64,000 bases of DNA from Tricholomella constricta (GCA_013368375.1 JAACJP010000027.1:434001-498000), one strand, 5' to 3'; numbered from the stretch's first letter, positions 22,022-32,784 are shown. Notes: generated from the letters alone by a model not told the origin. A program made the numbers and translations.

Positions 22022-23684
22022 ACTGAGAAATCGATTTGTATCCCTTTTTTCGCATGTATGGATCTTTTTAGCGCATGCTAGAACGAGTTGCTCGCCATGC
22101 CATTTGCCTGTACATACACACTGACTGACCACCCCTTGGGCCGTCATCTGTTGTTCTATCACTCCTCACGCTTTTTGTTGGAAGTCCCCAAAATGAAATA
22201 AATAAATGCATGAATACTTACTTGTGTGCTAAGGTCCCAGTGATTCAGAGGCTCTCAACAATTGGTGCATGGCCAGTCACATCGACGCCTTGAGCTAGTA
22301 CTTGCTACCGATGTCGATGAATCATGAAACCTTGCCAATGATCTGAGTGGCGTGTTGAAATGGGTTGACACGGAGATTGGCGACCAATTGGCGACTTTTA
22401 TATCCATTATGTTTGCGATTTGTTGTCAGCGGGCAAGTTAATCAGCTTCTCTTCGGTGACGAGGACGAGACAACGTTCTTGAAGTAAGGCTCAAAGTTTC
22501 TGACATCCGAGTTGGAAGTCAAAAGTTCTGGCTTCTCTCTGGATGATGATGATCACATTTATTCCTGCATCGCCTCCATCCATTCCACTGGGGCCGTGAA
22601 ACACCGATGCCCATGTCAAAATGTTTGTGTTTCCGGGCTCTTGGCTCCGGCGTCGGGCGAGGGGCCGTTGGCAAGGATCAATAGTCACAAGGGGTCTCGG
22701 ATCGCTGGATCTTGCACACGACTGATGTCGCGTGGCAGCCACAGCGGGGATTGCCGGGACGCGAGGTCATGCCATCTTGGGAAGGTATGACGGCTCGGCT
22801 TCAGAGATACGCCTTTTTTTGGATTCAGCGCCGAATTCCTCCTCTCAATTCTTCCTCCTCTTTCGCGATAGGGCATAGGGCTGCAGAGGAGTGATAATTA
22901 ATGAAATATCTCGAGGTTGCTTTGTATTTTGTGGAGCCTGTTGCATGAACATTCAGGAAATGAAAAGACTATGCAAAAGTGTTCATGGCATAAAAGCATG
23001 TACAGACAGTGCAGTGGCTGCCTTCCATATGGGCCCTTCAATGACATGTTTTTGCACCCTCCGCAAATTATTTAGGGCATCGGGGGCACCGAAGTCATTC
23101 ACTAGAGTTAAATATTCCATTTTTGTAATTGACATCACAGAGAGTGTAGAGTGTTTGTAGCAGACGGGTTTGTGCATGAGATATTAGGAGGCTGATAAGT
23201 GATACTTATATTGAACATATAATGATGTATAGGACCCAGAGATATGCACAGATGTGTTACTATGTACAGTATGAGCACTATTGTCTGGCTGTCAGTGGTT
23301 GTTCAATATAAGAGTAACACACCAAGAAGAGAGTCCGAAAATGAGTGTTGGGTGAAGCTAGAAAGCCCCCCGCAAAGGATCACTGACAATTCAGCTGCAG
23401 GGAGCGCGTCGAGGTCCTGTCGCTGACGAGGGGAGTTTGTCCTGTGTCAGTGGTTGCTTACACATATCCCCATTTTGGGGGGGGGGTCTTGCCACGCGAG
23501 TTGATCAGTGTAGGTGATCCAGATCACAGAGTCCTCTTGAATAGTCATATAAAACACTTCATCTCCCCGTCTACGCCAGCCCATCCATCCATCTCGATCT
23601 CTCAGCAGGTTCTGAGAAATCACCGCAACCCCCTTCAGCTGGTCTGATAATCACCTATAGCTAATAGCTACATCTCCACGCATC
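22022..23684. other. Intergenic region, no gene recognised
   Basis: About 1.6 kb of mixed composition with no family match on either strand. A run of nine or more G is at about 23,477. The final 150 bases, with CT-rich blocks, probably serve the secreted repeat protein. Confidence 0.4.
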
Positions 23685-24377
23685 ATGAAATACTCCATCC
23701 TCGCCCTCGCCTACATCGCCCTCATTTCCGCCCTCCCCACCTCCCCACCCCGACCCCCACCCCCACCATCATCGCTCACTCCGCGCAGCGAGCTCCCAGG
23801 TCCCGGTCAAGTTCAAGCCCAACACCCCGGGAAACCCTCCAAAACCACTCGCGTCGGCAAACGCGTCGGCAAGCTCGCCACTTTGGGGGGTACATTCGCC
23901 AAGGCCGCCATGGGCATGGGCATGGGCATGGGAATGGGTATGGGCATGGGTTACGACGACTACGGAATGGGAATGGGAACGGGAATGGGAATGGGCATGG
24001 GGCTCCGGCGGCGCGCCAAGACCAAACCTGGACCTGGACCTGGGGCGGGGAAGACGCCCCCGTCGGCGGTCAAGCCGAAGGCCAATGTCAAGGATAAGGT
24101 CCGCAAGGCGGGTTCGGCGCTAGGCAGGGTGGGGAAGGCCGCGGCGGCGAGTGGAGGGGGCAGCGCGGAGGTGGCGAGGAATGCGGGCGCCATGGCGCAT
24201 TATTGGCAGCAGCGGAAACAGCGCAAGCAAGATGCTGCGGCTGGTATGGGCATGGACATGGGCGTGGGCATGGGCGCAGGTGGAGATATGGATCTGATGG
24301 AGGATGTGCCTCTAGAGACGCGAGCGCTCGTGGAGGAGCTTGAAGCACGCGGATTTGATATCGACGAGCTCGACTGA
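23685..24377 (+). CDS. Secreted Met-Gly-repeat basic protein
   Basis: A single-exon frame of 230 residues. It begins with a clear signal peptide (MKYSILALAYIALISALP) and a Pro-rich stretch. Two blocks of alternating Met-Gly occur at residues ~76-108 and a weaker one at ~187-205. Between them are Lys/Arg/Ala-rich regions with LRRR and KR sites that a Kex2-type protease could cut. The C-terminus is acidic (about 35 residues ending FDIDELD). No family is recognised. Methionine-rich repeats could bind copper or be an oxidation buffer, but this is speculation. The frame, codon use and signal peptide argue that it is real. Confidence 0.6.
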   Translation: MKYSILALAYIALISALPTSPPRPPPPPSSLTPRSELPGPGQVQAQHPGKPSKTTRVGKRVGKLATLGGTFAKAAMGMGMGMGMGMGMGYDDYGMGMGTGMGMGMGLRRRAKTKPGPGPGAGKTPPSAVKPKANVKDKVRKAGSALGRVGKAAAASGGGSAEVARNAGAMAHYWQQRKQRKQDAAAGMGMDMGVGMGAGGDMDLMEDVPLETRALVEELEARGFDIDELD

Positions 24378-24973
24378 TGGATCATGGTACGCTGTGTCTC
24401 TTTACAATAATGTTCTACGATTAATTAGAAACGATGACAGACAGCGCTCTAAAGTTGAATATCTCGGGGAGCTTTCCAAGTATTTTTTATTTCAGGTTCG
24501 AACGCGTCCTTCGAGAGCTCGAGTACAGTGCATGCCAAAAAGTGAACTCACGAGGTGCCTGGCAATGAATTGACTAACGACTTCATCATAATTAAAGAGA
24601 TCGATTTTGTGTGCCATGAAATACCCTTCTTCTCCTGAGCGAGCGCCTCAGCAGCGATACAACCCGCAGCTGTTAAGTACTGCTGTAGAAGTACTGCTGG
24701 TCTACTGTCCAGAGCCCGAAGTTCAGTAGGAGTTCCCCTCTTCACCTTCTTTGGCGCTTGTTGCCACACAGCGTGACTATTCGTGCCAGGCGCAACAGTG
24801 CACGCACAAGACCTGAGTACCTCCAACAAAGTTCAACGTTCAACACTCGCATATAGTTCCAGAATGTACACGACAAATGTGGTCATCACAATCAATACTC
24901 TAAATACATAGATAAACAGAAATCTACTCATACTAATACACACAGCCCCCGCACCTCCCCTCACCCCTCGAAA
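24378..24973. other. Intergenic region, including 3' flank of the GPHR duplication
   Basis: From about 24,575 this DNA aligns with 41,010 onward, so it belongs to the duplicated segment. No separate gene is seen. Confidence 0.6.
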
Positions 24974-27131
24974 TCAAAAGTCCTCCACCCCATTAACCCG
25001 CTCATGCCCCCACCTCACAAACGCAGACGCCCCCGCCGCGAGGAGGAACGCCCAGTCAAACAGCGCGCCAAACACCTCGAACGACGGGATCGTCGAGAAC
25101 AGGTTCGCCTCCGCGTCGTCGTCGGGCGCGGGGGGCCGGAACGAGTTGCGTAGCTGCACGACCGTGGATAGGAGGTACATTCCCTGGGTGAGGCGTGAGG
25201 CGTGAGACGTGAGGTGTGAGGCGTATAGGGGGAGAGGGTAGAGGGAAGAGGGACCTACCATGAGCTGAGCGAGGATGAGCATCATGAGCGACGCGCCAAT
25301 GTTTCGGCTCGTCACCCTCAGCGCCTATAACGACTATGTAAACGAAATGCACAGACTGCAACCACAACGGGGGGGGAAGGGACGGGACGAACCCTAGTAG
25401 CGCCTTTGAGCACCCTACGGACGCTCGTGAGGATGATGAGGCCCACAAGCACCAGACTGAGCTGGCGCGCAGGACAGGCGATGGCGTCGCGGTCGAGGTG
25501 AGAACCACTGCTGTGGCCAGGCGCAAGGATGCGTGCGAGGAGGTCAGCGATCAGGTCCGTTTGCGATTGGGAGGATGTGCGCCGTGAGGGGACCAGAACG
25601 TTTATCAGGCACTGGAACGGATAGTGTCCATTATTAAATAAGAAAAGATGGGAAAAGGCAGGGGAAGATACGCGAAACGTACACTGGCGATGCGGAGCAC
25701 GCAGTATAACACGAATATACGTGCGCCGGCGTTGAATATCCTCCCATGCAACGTACGGGAATAAAGCGCAGTACTATCCCGTCGGGCACGCAACGCTTCA
25801 ACATTGCGGCTCATCTGCTCTTCGAGTGCTTCAAGACCACGCAGCTCCTGAGATACTGCACAACATATTCCATCAGGCTCCAAGCTTCAAGGCTCATATG
25901 TAGATAGGGTAGGAACGAAAGACGCACGCCCATCTGCACCGCGGAAGTTCGGGGTAAGGCGTGAGAGCCAGCTGCTGTTATCTGCTGCTGCTGCCTGGGA
26001 GCTGGCTCGGCGTTCGGCGGCGGCACACCTGGTGCGGAGATCGTTTCGCACACTCTGGAGGGTGTATTCTGCTGTTGATACGTCTTGCTCCGTTGGCTCA
26101 CCCCTGCAAGAAGAAAAGGGGGGAGCAAGAGCAAGTAAGGTCTATGCGAAAGCCATGCAAATGATACATCCTATTCTTCTTACCTTGTCGGTGAGAGCCC
26201 CGGGATTAGATTCCAAGAATTGCTGATGGCACCAAAACCGGAGAGTAAGCCCAGAATAACGATTCCAAGCACGATGAGGCGCGCCAAGGACGCCGTGAAC
26301 AGGTCCGCATTACTCAAGGCAGGTGGGAGCGGGACCTTCGAGAGGGAGAAGAGGTAGAACCCCAGCGGCAAAAAGCCCAGACAAATTCAGGGAAGAAGAT
26401 AGCTTCGGGACGACGATGGTGAATCTGAGGTGCAGATCAGTTACTTATTATTGGTCTGGATGGTTTATAGATTGTATGTAGGGGTGAGGAAAGGGAAGCG
26501 TACTTGACTTTGATTTGACCCTGAGGGCGAGGATGAGGCTGATGCAGAGAGGGACGCCGACGAGGATGATCGCCATGAGGAACATCAGAGAGAACTGGCA
26601 ACTCATTTGACGGGTCCTATAATACATCGTTCAAGAGACATGTACATAATCGGGACTGAAGCAGAACAGAAAGAGACGCACCGTGGCGAGAACACATTGA
26701 GGCCCTGCAACATCAAAACAAAGAACATCACACTGCTCTCCTCAAACATGAGCGAAAATGTGGTGCGTGCAACGGTGGAATGGAAGTATCTCGCATCGGA
26801 CCGCGATGAAGGCTTGCTTGCTCTGATAGACTGGGTTGCGGGGGGCAGGGAGGGAGCTGAGCTCGATTGACCCTGGGTCTTGTGCAGTGTTCGTAATTGG
26901 GGTGGCCGGGAGCGTGAGGTCTTCCGATGTAGGGTCCGGCGAGAGGGTCTGGAGGTCGGAGTAAAGACTGCGGAGCAGGTATTTTCTGCAGCCCAGGAAG
27001 AGAAAGATCCTGCATGGCCCGGGCCGCCCTTTCCATGAGCAAGGAGCCATAAATTGAGGATGTGGATACCTCTCTCACCGGAGTACAACGAGTGCTGTGA
27101 GTTCAGGAAACGTCGGGTTCGGCATATGCAT
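24974..27131 (-). pseudogene. GPHR: Golgi pH regulator (GPHR/GPR89-like) pseudogene, copy 1
   Basis: Exon order and sequence follow the intact-looking copy at 41,358-43,505. Two breaks are visible. An extra base in a G-run at about 26,839-26,846 (plus strand) shifts the frame in exon 2, while the other copy reads straight through. An in-frame TGA lies at 26,387-26,389, where the other copy has an arginine codon. The remaining exons still encode the family's membrane segments ('IVLGIVILGLLSGFGAISN', 'LVLVGLIILTSVRRVLKG', 'ASLMMLILAQLM'). The upstream region is split by the Copia insertion. The gene is probably dead, although the decay is slight and thus recent. Confidence 0.8.
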
Positions 27132-27375
27132 AGGTAGTAGTAATAGCTGTTGTCGATCTTGAACTTAAATGAAGAAGTCCCACTACAGAAATCATGAAGG
27201 CAAGCAAGGCCTAGTCGTTGGCAAGTGATTCAGATGCAGATGTCGGACAAGGAGCAGTGCTGATGAGATCGCTGGCTCGCAACCAATTATCGGCCTCGAC
27301 GTATGAAAGGTAGAGCTGGTGGTTATCGCTCACCCGTTAAATCCCTTCATGAGAATGTGGTCAGTGACCCAGTGA

Positions 27376-27380
27376 GACAG
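27376..27380. repeat. Copia target-site duplication, left
   Basis: GACAG directly precedes the 5' LTR and recurs at 39,238-39,242 after the 3' LTR. The empty site GACAG-GTAACAC is preserved at 43,774-43,785 in the other duplicate. Confidence 0.9.
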
Positions 27381-27827
27381 TGTTGGATTAACAATCGGCC
27401 CGAGTCCTCACGACCCTGACGCATCCCTGACGCGCAACGCTCACGCGCATCGCTCACGCGCGCCGACTCGTGGCGCGCGGCACTTTTCTCGCCACAAGTA
27501 TGTACGGTATCTTTTCCTTACATACTTTGTACTATCCCAATTACTTACTACTCTCCTCGAGAGCCCCCTCTTTTGTTCACCCATTTGTAGTTTAGCTCAT
27601 CGTCTCGCTATGTACAAATATGACCCGAATTCTGTATTCACCTCAGCTGTTGCTCCCGCTCTCGCGCGCCAACACTGAGGTGAGATATTTCTATTACGCT
27701 TTCTATACTTACACTAATCGAATACCTAGACCGTTATCTAGGTGAATACATTTAGCTGTTGCTCCCGCTCTCGCGCGCCAACACTGAGACCGTTATCTAG
27801 TGTTCTCGGACTGTACTAAATCTAATA
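27381..27827 (+). repeat. Copia 5' LTR
   Basis: 447 bases. It contains a short open frame (27,610-27,678, 22 codons), a probable intron (27,680-27,729) and a second, intron-less copy of the surrounding sequence (27,754-27,800). The DNA just after it (GGTTATTGGGCC) may be the primer binding site. Confidence 0.9.
27680..27729 (+). other. Probable spliceosomal intron inside the LTR
   Basis: 50 bases starting GTGAGA and ending CCTAG with an ACTAAT branch-like motif 17 bases upstream. The 35 bases before it and the 12 bases after it reappear, directly joined, at 27,754-27,800. The same arrangement is in the 3' LTR (intron 32,643-32,692, joined copy 32,717-32,763). Confidence 0.75.
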
Positions 27828-27877
27828 GGTTATTGGGCCCCGCGTTACCACTGCGTTGACCCCGTACTGCTGCTGCT

Positions 27878-29374
27878 ATGTCCTCCGCCACTACGTCCCT
27901 GTCTGACACTCTGCCGTCCTCTGTCCCGAAGCTCGACGCTTCAGGGATGAATTGGCCGATCTTCTCGATTCGCTTCCAGGACGCCGTCGAAGCTAAAGGC
28001 TTCTGGGGCCATTTTGACGGCTCGTCGTCGAAGCCCACGGCGCAGTCCCCTTCGAGTCCAAGCGCGGCTGAAGCAGCCGAAATCCTCCAGTGGGAGAAGA
28101 GCGAGCGCGCGGCGAAGTCCCTCTTGACGCAGAAGATCCCCGACTCTGCGTTAATTCAGATTCGCGTGAAACCGACCGTGATGGAGCGCTGGGACGCGAT
28201 CGTCGCCGAATTCACTGAGAAAGGCGCGTATGCGCAGGCCGATCTGCGTTCGCGTTTCATGGAATCGAAGTGCCCAGAGAAAGGCAATGTTCGCGACTTC
28301 CTGCAGGTTCTGCGAGTCAAGAAGGAGGAGTTAGCGACATACGGCGTCGTAATTGACGACAAGGACTACCGCTCGACGATCATCTCTTCCCTTCCAAATT
28401 CCCTCTCCAACTTCGCCTCTGTCCAGCTTGCTGCCGCGAAGATGTGGGCCCCCACGAAGACTATCGACCCAAGCACGCTAATCTTTATGATCTCTGAAGA
28501 GGCGGACCGCCAACGCAACCAAAGGTCTCGTCGCGGCGGTTTCTCGAAGTCGAAGGATGATGATCGCGATGAGGCGATGGCTGCGACGTCCAGCAGCTTC
28601 GGAAAAGGCAAGGGCAAGCCTAGCAAGCCCCGCGGCGCATGCTGGAACTGCGGCAAGGTTGGGCACTTCAAAGACAAGTGCCCGGACCCTCCCAAGGAGA
28701 AATCGGAGAAGTCGTCGAAGACCGGCGGCGCCGCAAATGCCGCTGAGTCTGACACCGAGGACGAGGCGTTCGCAGCTGATATCGAGGACAGCGCCTCAGA
28801 TGTCAGCATCCCCACCCTGCAAAGCGTTTCCAACTCACCCAGTAGTTTCGGTACCGGGAACGACGGTAGCAATGATGAGTGGTTTTCGGAGGTCGGCAGC
28901 GACTGCGACGACCTGCTGGACAGTGCCTGGGACTTTGACGAAGCTGCGGGGAGTGGCGCGAGCGATGCCAGCTTGTTCTCCTCAAAAGGTGGCTCGGATG
29001 TCGAGAGTTCCGTTGATGGCGACGACTTCGCGGCTGAAGTCGAAGGTCCTGAAGTCGTGGCGCACGTCAATGCGCACAACGAAGCCAGCCACTCACCTCG
29101 CACTGAAGTCTATGACTCCGGTTGTACACGCCATATCTCCCCGTACCGCGATGATCTCAAGAATTTCGTCGAGATCCCCCCCAAGTCTTTCCGTGCTGCG
29201 AACAAACAAGTTTTTAGTGCAGTAGGAAAGGGCGAGATGACAATCGACGTACCAAATGGCGCCGATATCTCGCAGCTCCAACTCTCCAGAGGTTGGGTAC
29301 ACCCTTGTATCCGTGGGACGGCTCGACGAGCTTGGTTTCAGTGTGACCTTTGCAGGAGGACAGTGCACGATTAG
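27878..29374 (+). CDS. Copia gag with start of protease
   Basis: 498 residues. The capsid-like part (residues ~1-200) has the UBN2/gag pattern ('MNWPIFSIRFQDAVEAKGFW', 'LRSRFMESKCPEKGNVRDF'). A zinc knuckle of type CX2CX4HX4C (CWNCGKVGHFKDKC) is at ~254. An acidic Ser-rich linker follows, then the aspartic protease motif 'YDSGCTRHIS' at ~412. The frame then runs out; the continuation of the protease is in the overlapping pol frame. A Cys replaces the usual Ala/Ser after DSG. Confidence 0.9.
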   Translation: MSSATTSLSDTLPSSVPKLDASGMNWPIFSIRFQDAVEAKGFWGHFDGSSSKPTAQSPSSPSAAEAAEILQWEKSERAAKSLLTQKIPDSALIQIRVKPTVMERWDAIVAEFTEKGAYAQADLRSRFMESKCPEKGNVRDFLQVLRVKKEELATYGVVIDDKDYRSTIISSLPNSLSNFASVQLAAAKMWAPTKTIDPSTLIFMISEEADRQRNQRSRRGGFSKSKDDDRDEAMAATSSSFGKGKGKPSKPRGACWNCGKVGHFKDKCPDPPKEKSEKSSKTGGAANAAESDTEDEAFAADIEDSASDVSIPTLQSVSNSPSSFGTGNDGSNDEWFSEVGSDCDDLLDSAWDFDEAAGSGASDASLFSSKGGSDVESSVDGDDFAAEVEGPEVVAHVNAHNEASHSPRTEVYDSGCTRHISPYRDDLKNFVEIPPKSFRAANKQVFSAVGKGEMTIDVPNGADISQLQLSRGWVHPCIRGTARRAWFQCDLCRRTVHD

Positions 29375-32336
29375 CAGTCCTGAAGGGGCGCAAGTGGGCG
29401 TCGTCCCGAAAGCTAGAAAGGGACTCTACCGCGTAATTCATGAGCCTGAAGCCGCGAACGCCGTGGTAGAAGCACTCACCTTGGACCAGTTTCATCGCCG
29501 TATGGGCCACATTTCCCCCGCAGTCGCGAAGCGTCTCGTAAAGGAAGGCTTCGTGACAGGTGTCAGGCTTGAGGCCGGCGAGTCAGGCGATCCGTTCTTC
29601 TGTGAGTCGTGCGTCTACGCCAAGTCGACTAGGAAACCCATCGCAAAGGTGCGAGGGGGCGAGCGCGCCACAGAGTTCGGTGGAGAGGTCCATACTGACC
29701 TCTGGGGACCTGCACCCGTCGCTACAAAGGGGGGAAGGCGCTACTACGTTACCTTCACCGATGACAAGACGCGCTTTACTTGCCTTCGACTTCAGCACAC
29801 TAAAGACAAGACCTTCGAATCCTATAAGGAGTTCGAAGCATGGGTCGAGACCCAGCTTGGCACCCGAATCAAAATCCTACATTCGGACCGGGGCGGCGAA
29901 TATCTGGGGAAGGAATTCGTCATCCATCTAAAGTCTCGTGGTACGGCACAGAAATTCACTGTACACGACACCCCCCAGCATAACGGCGTTGCAGAGCGCC
30001 GTAATCGTACTATCGTTGAGCGCATTCGCGCCCTGCTCCATGCGAGTGGCCTTCCAAGGATGCTTTGGGGCGAAGCCGCGCAGCATGTCGTCTGGTTAAT
30101 GAACCGGACCGTAACGAAAGCTGTCGACGGCATGACACCGTATGAGGCCGCATTCGGAAAGAAGCCTGATCTAACGGATGTGCGCGAATGGGGCGAACGG
30201 GTCTGGGTGCGCGTCGAGGCCGGCGATAAGCTTGGTGGACGTGTACGTGAAGGCCGTTGGCTTGGTTTCGACGAGCGCAGCAACGGTGTGCGGGTTTACT
30301 GGCCCGATAAGCGGACCGTCACCACTGAGCGAAACGTCTACTACGACGAATCGAAAGCATCTGCGGAACACCTCGAGGGGGAGAATTGGCACTTTGTCGA
30401 GCCGTCCACAGACGCGCCGTCGACGATCGCACCCCCAGTACCCAAAGATCCAAACACAGATGCCCCCACCATTCCACCCCCTGCCGACGAGTATGACACA
30501 TCCGAGGCCGAGCCAGAGCGCGAAGAAGAAGCTCCAAAGAAGTGCGTGCGCAAGCCGAGCCAACGCGTTCGCGAACTCTTAGAAGGGCACGGCGCCACAT
30601 CCGCGCGCCCCTCTGACCCCACTGTTACCCGCGGTGTTCAACTCCCACCCGTCATCGATACTATGGAGGAGCGTGTACTTGAGGGGGAGGGATCGGCGGA
30701 CTGGATAATGGCAGTCGATTTTGTCGAGGAATACGCCATGGCGGCTGAGATCAGCGAAGCCGAAGCACTTGAGCCGTGCTCTCTGGCAGAAGCAAAAAGT
30801 CGTCCAGACTGGCCGCTTTGGGAAAAAGCAATACTGGAGGAATTAGCGCTACTGCAGGAGGCTGGCACATGGGAACTTACCGATGCGCCCGATGGCGCGA
30901 ACATCGTTGGCTCAAAATGGGTTTTCCGGGCAAAGAAAGATGCCGCTGGGAACGTCGTGCGCTACAAAGCGCGACTCGTTGTGCAGGGATTCTCCCAAGT
31001 GCCCGGCGTTGACTACTTCGATACCTTCGCGCCTGTTGCCAAGCTCGCATCGATTCGCGTTGCCCTCGCCATGGCCGCCGTCGCCGATATGGAACTACAC
31101 CAAATCGACATCAAAGGCGCTTACCTCAATGGAGTGCTCACCGATCGCGAAGTCATTTACATGCAACAACCTCCCGGGTACCGTGCTCCGAACTCCGCGC
31201 GCCAAGTTTGCCGACTGCGCAAAACCCTCTACGGCTTGAAGCAATCGGGTCGTCGCTGGTACCAACGCCTCGTCGAAATCATGATGCAGCGCCTTGGCTT
31301 TTCACGCTGCGACGTAGACCAGTCCGTCTTCTTCAAACGACAAGGGCGACTGCTGATAATCGTGCTCGTTCATGTCGATGATTGCACAATTGCAGCCACT
31401 TCCATGGCCCTGATCTCGGATTTCAAGCGCCAGATCTCCGAGCACGTGGAGATTACCGATTTAGGTGAACTTCACTGGCTTCTCGGCATCGAAATCAAGC
31501 GCGACCGCGAGCGCCGCACCATCCTCCTCTCCCAACGCTCTTACCTGGACTCAATCCTCCGACGCTATGGTCTTCAGGACCTCAAACCTGTATCCATTCC
31601 CATGGACACGAACATTCGGCTCTCCTCCGCTCAATCCCCATCTACCACGGCCGAATTTGCCCAAATGCGCAACATCCCCTACCTTGAAGCAGTCGGCTCC
31701 CTCATGTACGCCGCACTAGGAACTCGCCCCGACATCGCATTCGCGGTTCAAACTATCTCTCGTTTCTCCAAGAAACCCGGCCCCGTCCACTGGGAAGCTG
31801 TGAAGAAGGTTTTTCGCTACCTAAAGGGCACGAAGGACCTCTGGCTGACATTCGGTGGGACTCAAAGGGATCTTGTGGGATTTGCGGATGCAGATGGTAG
31901 CATGGCCGAGGATCGGCATGCCATCACAGGGTATGCTTTCATTCTTCACGGCGGCGCCGTTTCCTGGAGCGCCAAACGCCAGGAGATTATTGCGCTATCC
32001 ACCACCGAGGCCGAGTACGTCGCCGCGACTCACGCTTCCAAAGAAGCTCTTTGGCTCCGCTCCCTCATCACTCAGCTCTTCGACTCTACGCTCGAAGCCA
32101 CCACCCTTTTTTCCGACAATCAATCCGCAATCGCGCTCACAAAGGACCATCAGTACCACGCGCGCACGAAACACATCGACATTCGATTTCACTTCATCCG
32201 TTGGATCGTCGAACGCGGCTCTATCCGCCTTGTCTACTGCCCTACCGACGACATGGTCGCTGACACGCTCACGAAGGCCCTCCCATCTGCGAAGGTCAAA
32301 CACTTTGCGACCGAGCTCGGACTCGCGGCAGCTTGA
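29256..32336 (+). CDS. Copia pol: integrase, reverse transcriptase, RNase H
   Basis: The open frame is 1,026 residues and overlaps gag in another frame. Its true coding start is probably the frame switch near 29,280-29,290, where the strand usually written 'DVLY' before 'PEVGYTLVSVGRLDE' is missing, so a small deletion has likely broken an originally continuous polyprotein. Integrase has its HHCC finger ('FHRRMGH', 'CESC') and D,D,E residues ('HTDLWGP', 'HSDRGGEY', 'NGVAERRNRT'). RT has 'IDIKGAYLNG' and 'VHVDD'. RNase H ends with 'ALSTTEAEYVA', 'SDNQSA' and 'ADTLTKAL'. All catalytic residues seen are kept. Confidence 0.93.
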   Translation: MAPISRSSNSPEVGYTLVSVGRLDELGFSVTFAGGQCTISSPEGAQVGVVPKARKGLYRVIHEPEAANAVVEALTLDQFHRRMGHISPAVAKRLVKEGFVTGVRLEAGESGDPFFCESCVYAKSTRKPIAKVRGGERATEFGGEVHTDLWGPAPVATKGGRRYYVTFTDDKTRFTCLRLQHTKDKTFESYKEFEAWVETQLGTRIKILHSDRGGEYLGKEFVIHLKSRGTAQKFTVHDTPQHNGVAERRNRTIVERIRALLHASGLPRMLWGEAAQHVVWLMNRTVTKAVDGMTPYEAAFGKKPDLTDVREWGERVWVRVEAGDKLGGRVREGRWLGFDERSNGVRVYWPDKRTVTTERNVYYDESKASAEHLEGENWHFVEPSTDAPSTIAPPVPKDPNTDAPTIPPPADEYDTSEAEPEREEEAPKKCVRKPSQRVRELLEGHGATSARPSDPTVTRGVQLPPVIDTMEERVLEGEGSADWIMAVDFVEEYAMAAEISEAEALEPCSLAEAKSRPDWPLWEKAILEELALLQEAGTWELTDAPDGANIVGSKWVFRAKKDAAGNVVRYKARLVVQGFSQVPGVDYFDTFAPVAKLASIRVALAMAAVADMELHQIDIKGAYLNGVLTDREVIYMQQPPGYRAPNSARQVCRLRKTLYGLKQSGRRWYQRLVEIMMQRLGFSRCDVDQSVFFKRQGRLLIIVLVHVDDCTIAATSMALISDFKRQISEHVEITDLGELHWLLGIEIKRDRERRTILLSQRSYLDSILRRYGLQDLKPVSIPMDTNIRLSSAQSPSTTAEFAQMRNIPYLEAVGSLMYAALGTRPDIAFAVQTISRFSKKPGPVHWEAVKKVFRYLKGTKDLWLTFGGTQRDLVGFADADGSMAEDRHAITGYAFILHGGAVSWSAKRQEIIALSTTEAEYVAATHASKEALWLRSLITQLFDSTLEATTLFSDNQSAIALTKDHQYHARTKHIDIRFHFIRWIVERGSIRLVYCPTDDMVADTLTKALPSAKVKHFATELGLAAA

Positions 32337-32343
32337 GGGGGAG
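32335..32343 (+). other. Copia polypurine tract
   Basis: GAGGGGGAG directly precedes the 3' LTR, the usual place for plus-strand priming. It overlaps the pol stop codon. Confidence 0.8.
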
Positions 32344-32768
32344 TGTTGGATTAACAATCGGCCCGAGTCCTCATGACCCTGACGCATCCCTGACGCGCAA
32401 CGCTCACGCGCATCGCTCACGCGCGCCGACTCGTGGCGCGCGGCACTTTTCTCGCCACAAGTATGTACGGTATCTTTTCCTTACATACTTTGTACTATCC
32501 CAATTACTTACTACTCTCCTCGAGAGCCCCCTCTTTTGTTCACCCATTTGTAGTTTAGCTCGTCGTCTCGCTATGTACAAATATGACCCGAATTCTGTAT
32601 TCACCTCAGCTGTTGCTCCCGCTCTCGCGCGCCAACACTGAGGTGAGATATTTCTATTACGCTTTCTATACTTACACTAATCGAATACCTAGACCGTTAT
32701 CTAGGTGAATACATTTAGCTGTTGCTCCCGCTCTCGCGCGCCAACACTGAGACCGTTATCTAGTGTTC
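32344..32768 (+). repeat. Copia 3' LTR, left part (split)
   Basis: It matches 27,381-27,805 apart from two noticed substitutions. The remaining 23 bases of this LTR are at 39,215-39,237, separated by the Plavaka insertion. Confidence 0.93.
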
Positions 32769-32784
32769 CATCAGGAATTCTACA
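32769..32784 (+). repeat. Plavaka left terminal inverted repeat
   Basis: CATCAGGAATTCTACA; its partner is at 39,199-39,214 with one mismatch. The following 160 bases hold several GACTT motifs. Confidence 0.85.

Larger units (their letters stand above)
24575..27380 (-). repeat. GPHR segmental duplication, copy 1 (main part)
   Basis: The gene, its introns and both flanks match 41,010-43,778. The alignment breaks at 27,380, where the Copia element begins, and resumes at 39,243. The duplication therefore predates the transposon insertion. Confidence 0.9.

Noticed and set aside
28366..29103. 245-codon open frame on the minus strand within Copia gag
   Set aside because: It is an antisense shadow; the plus strand shows gag and the zinc knuckle.
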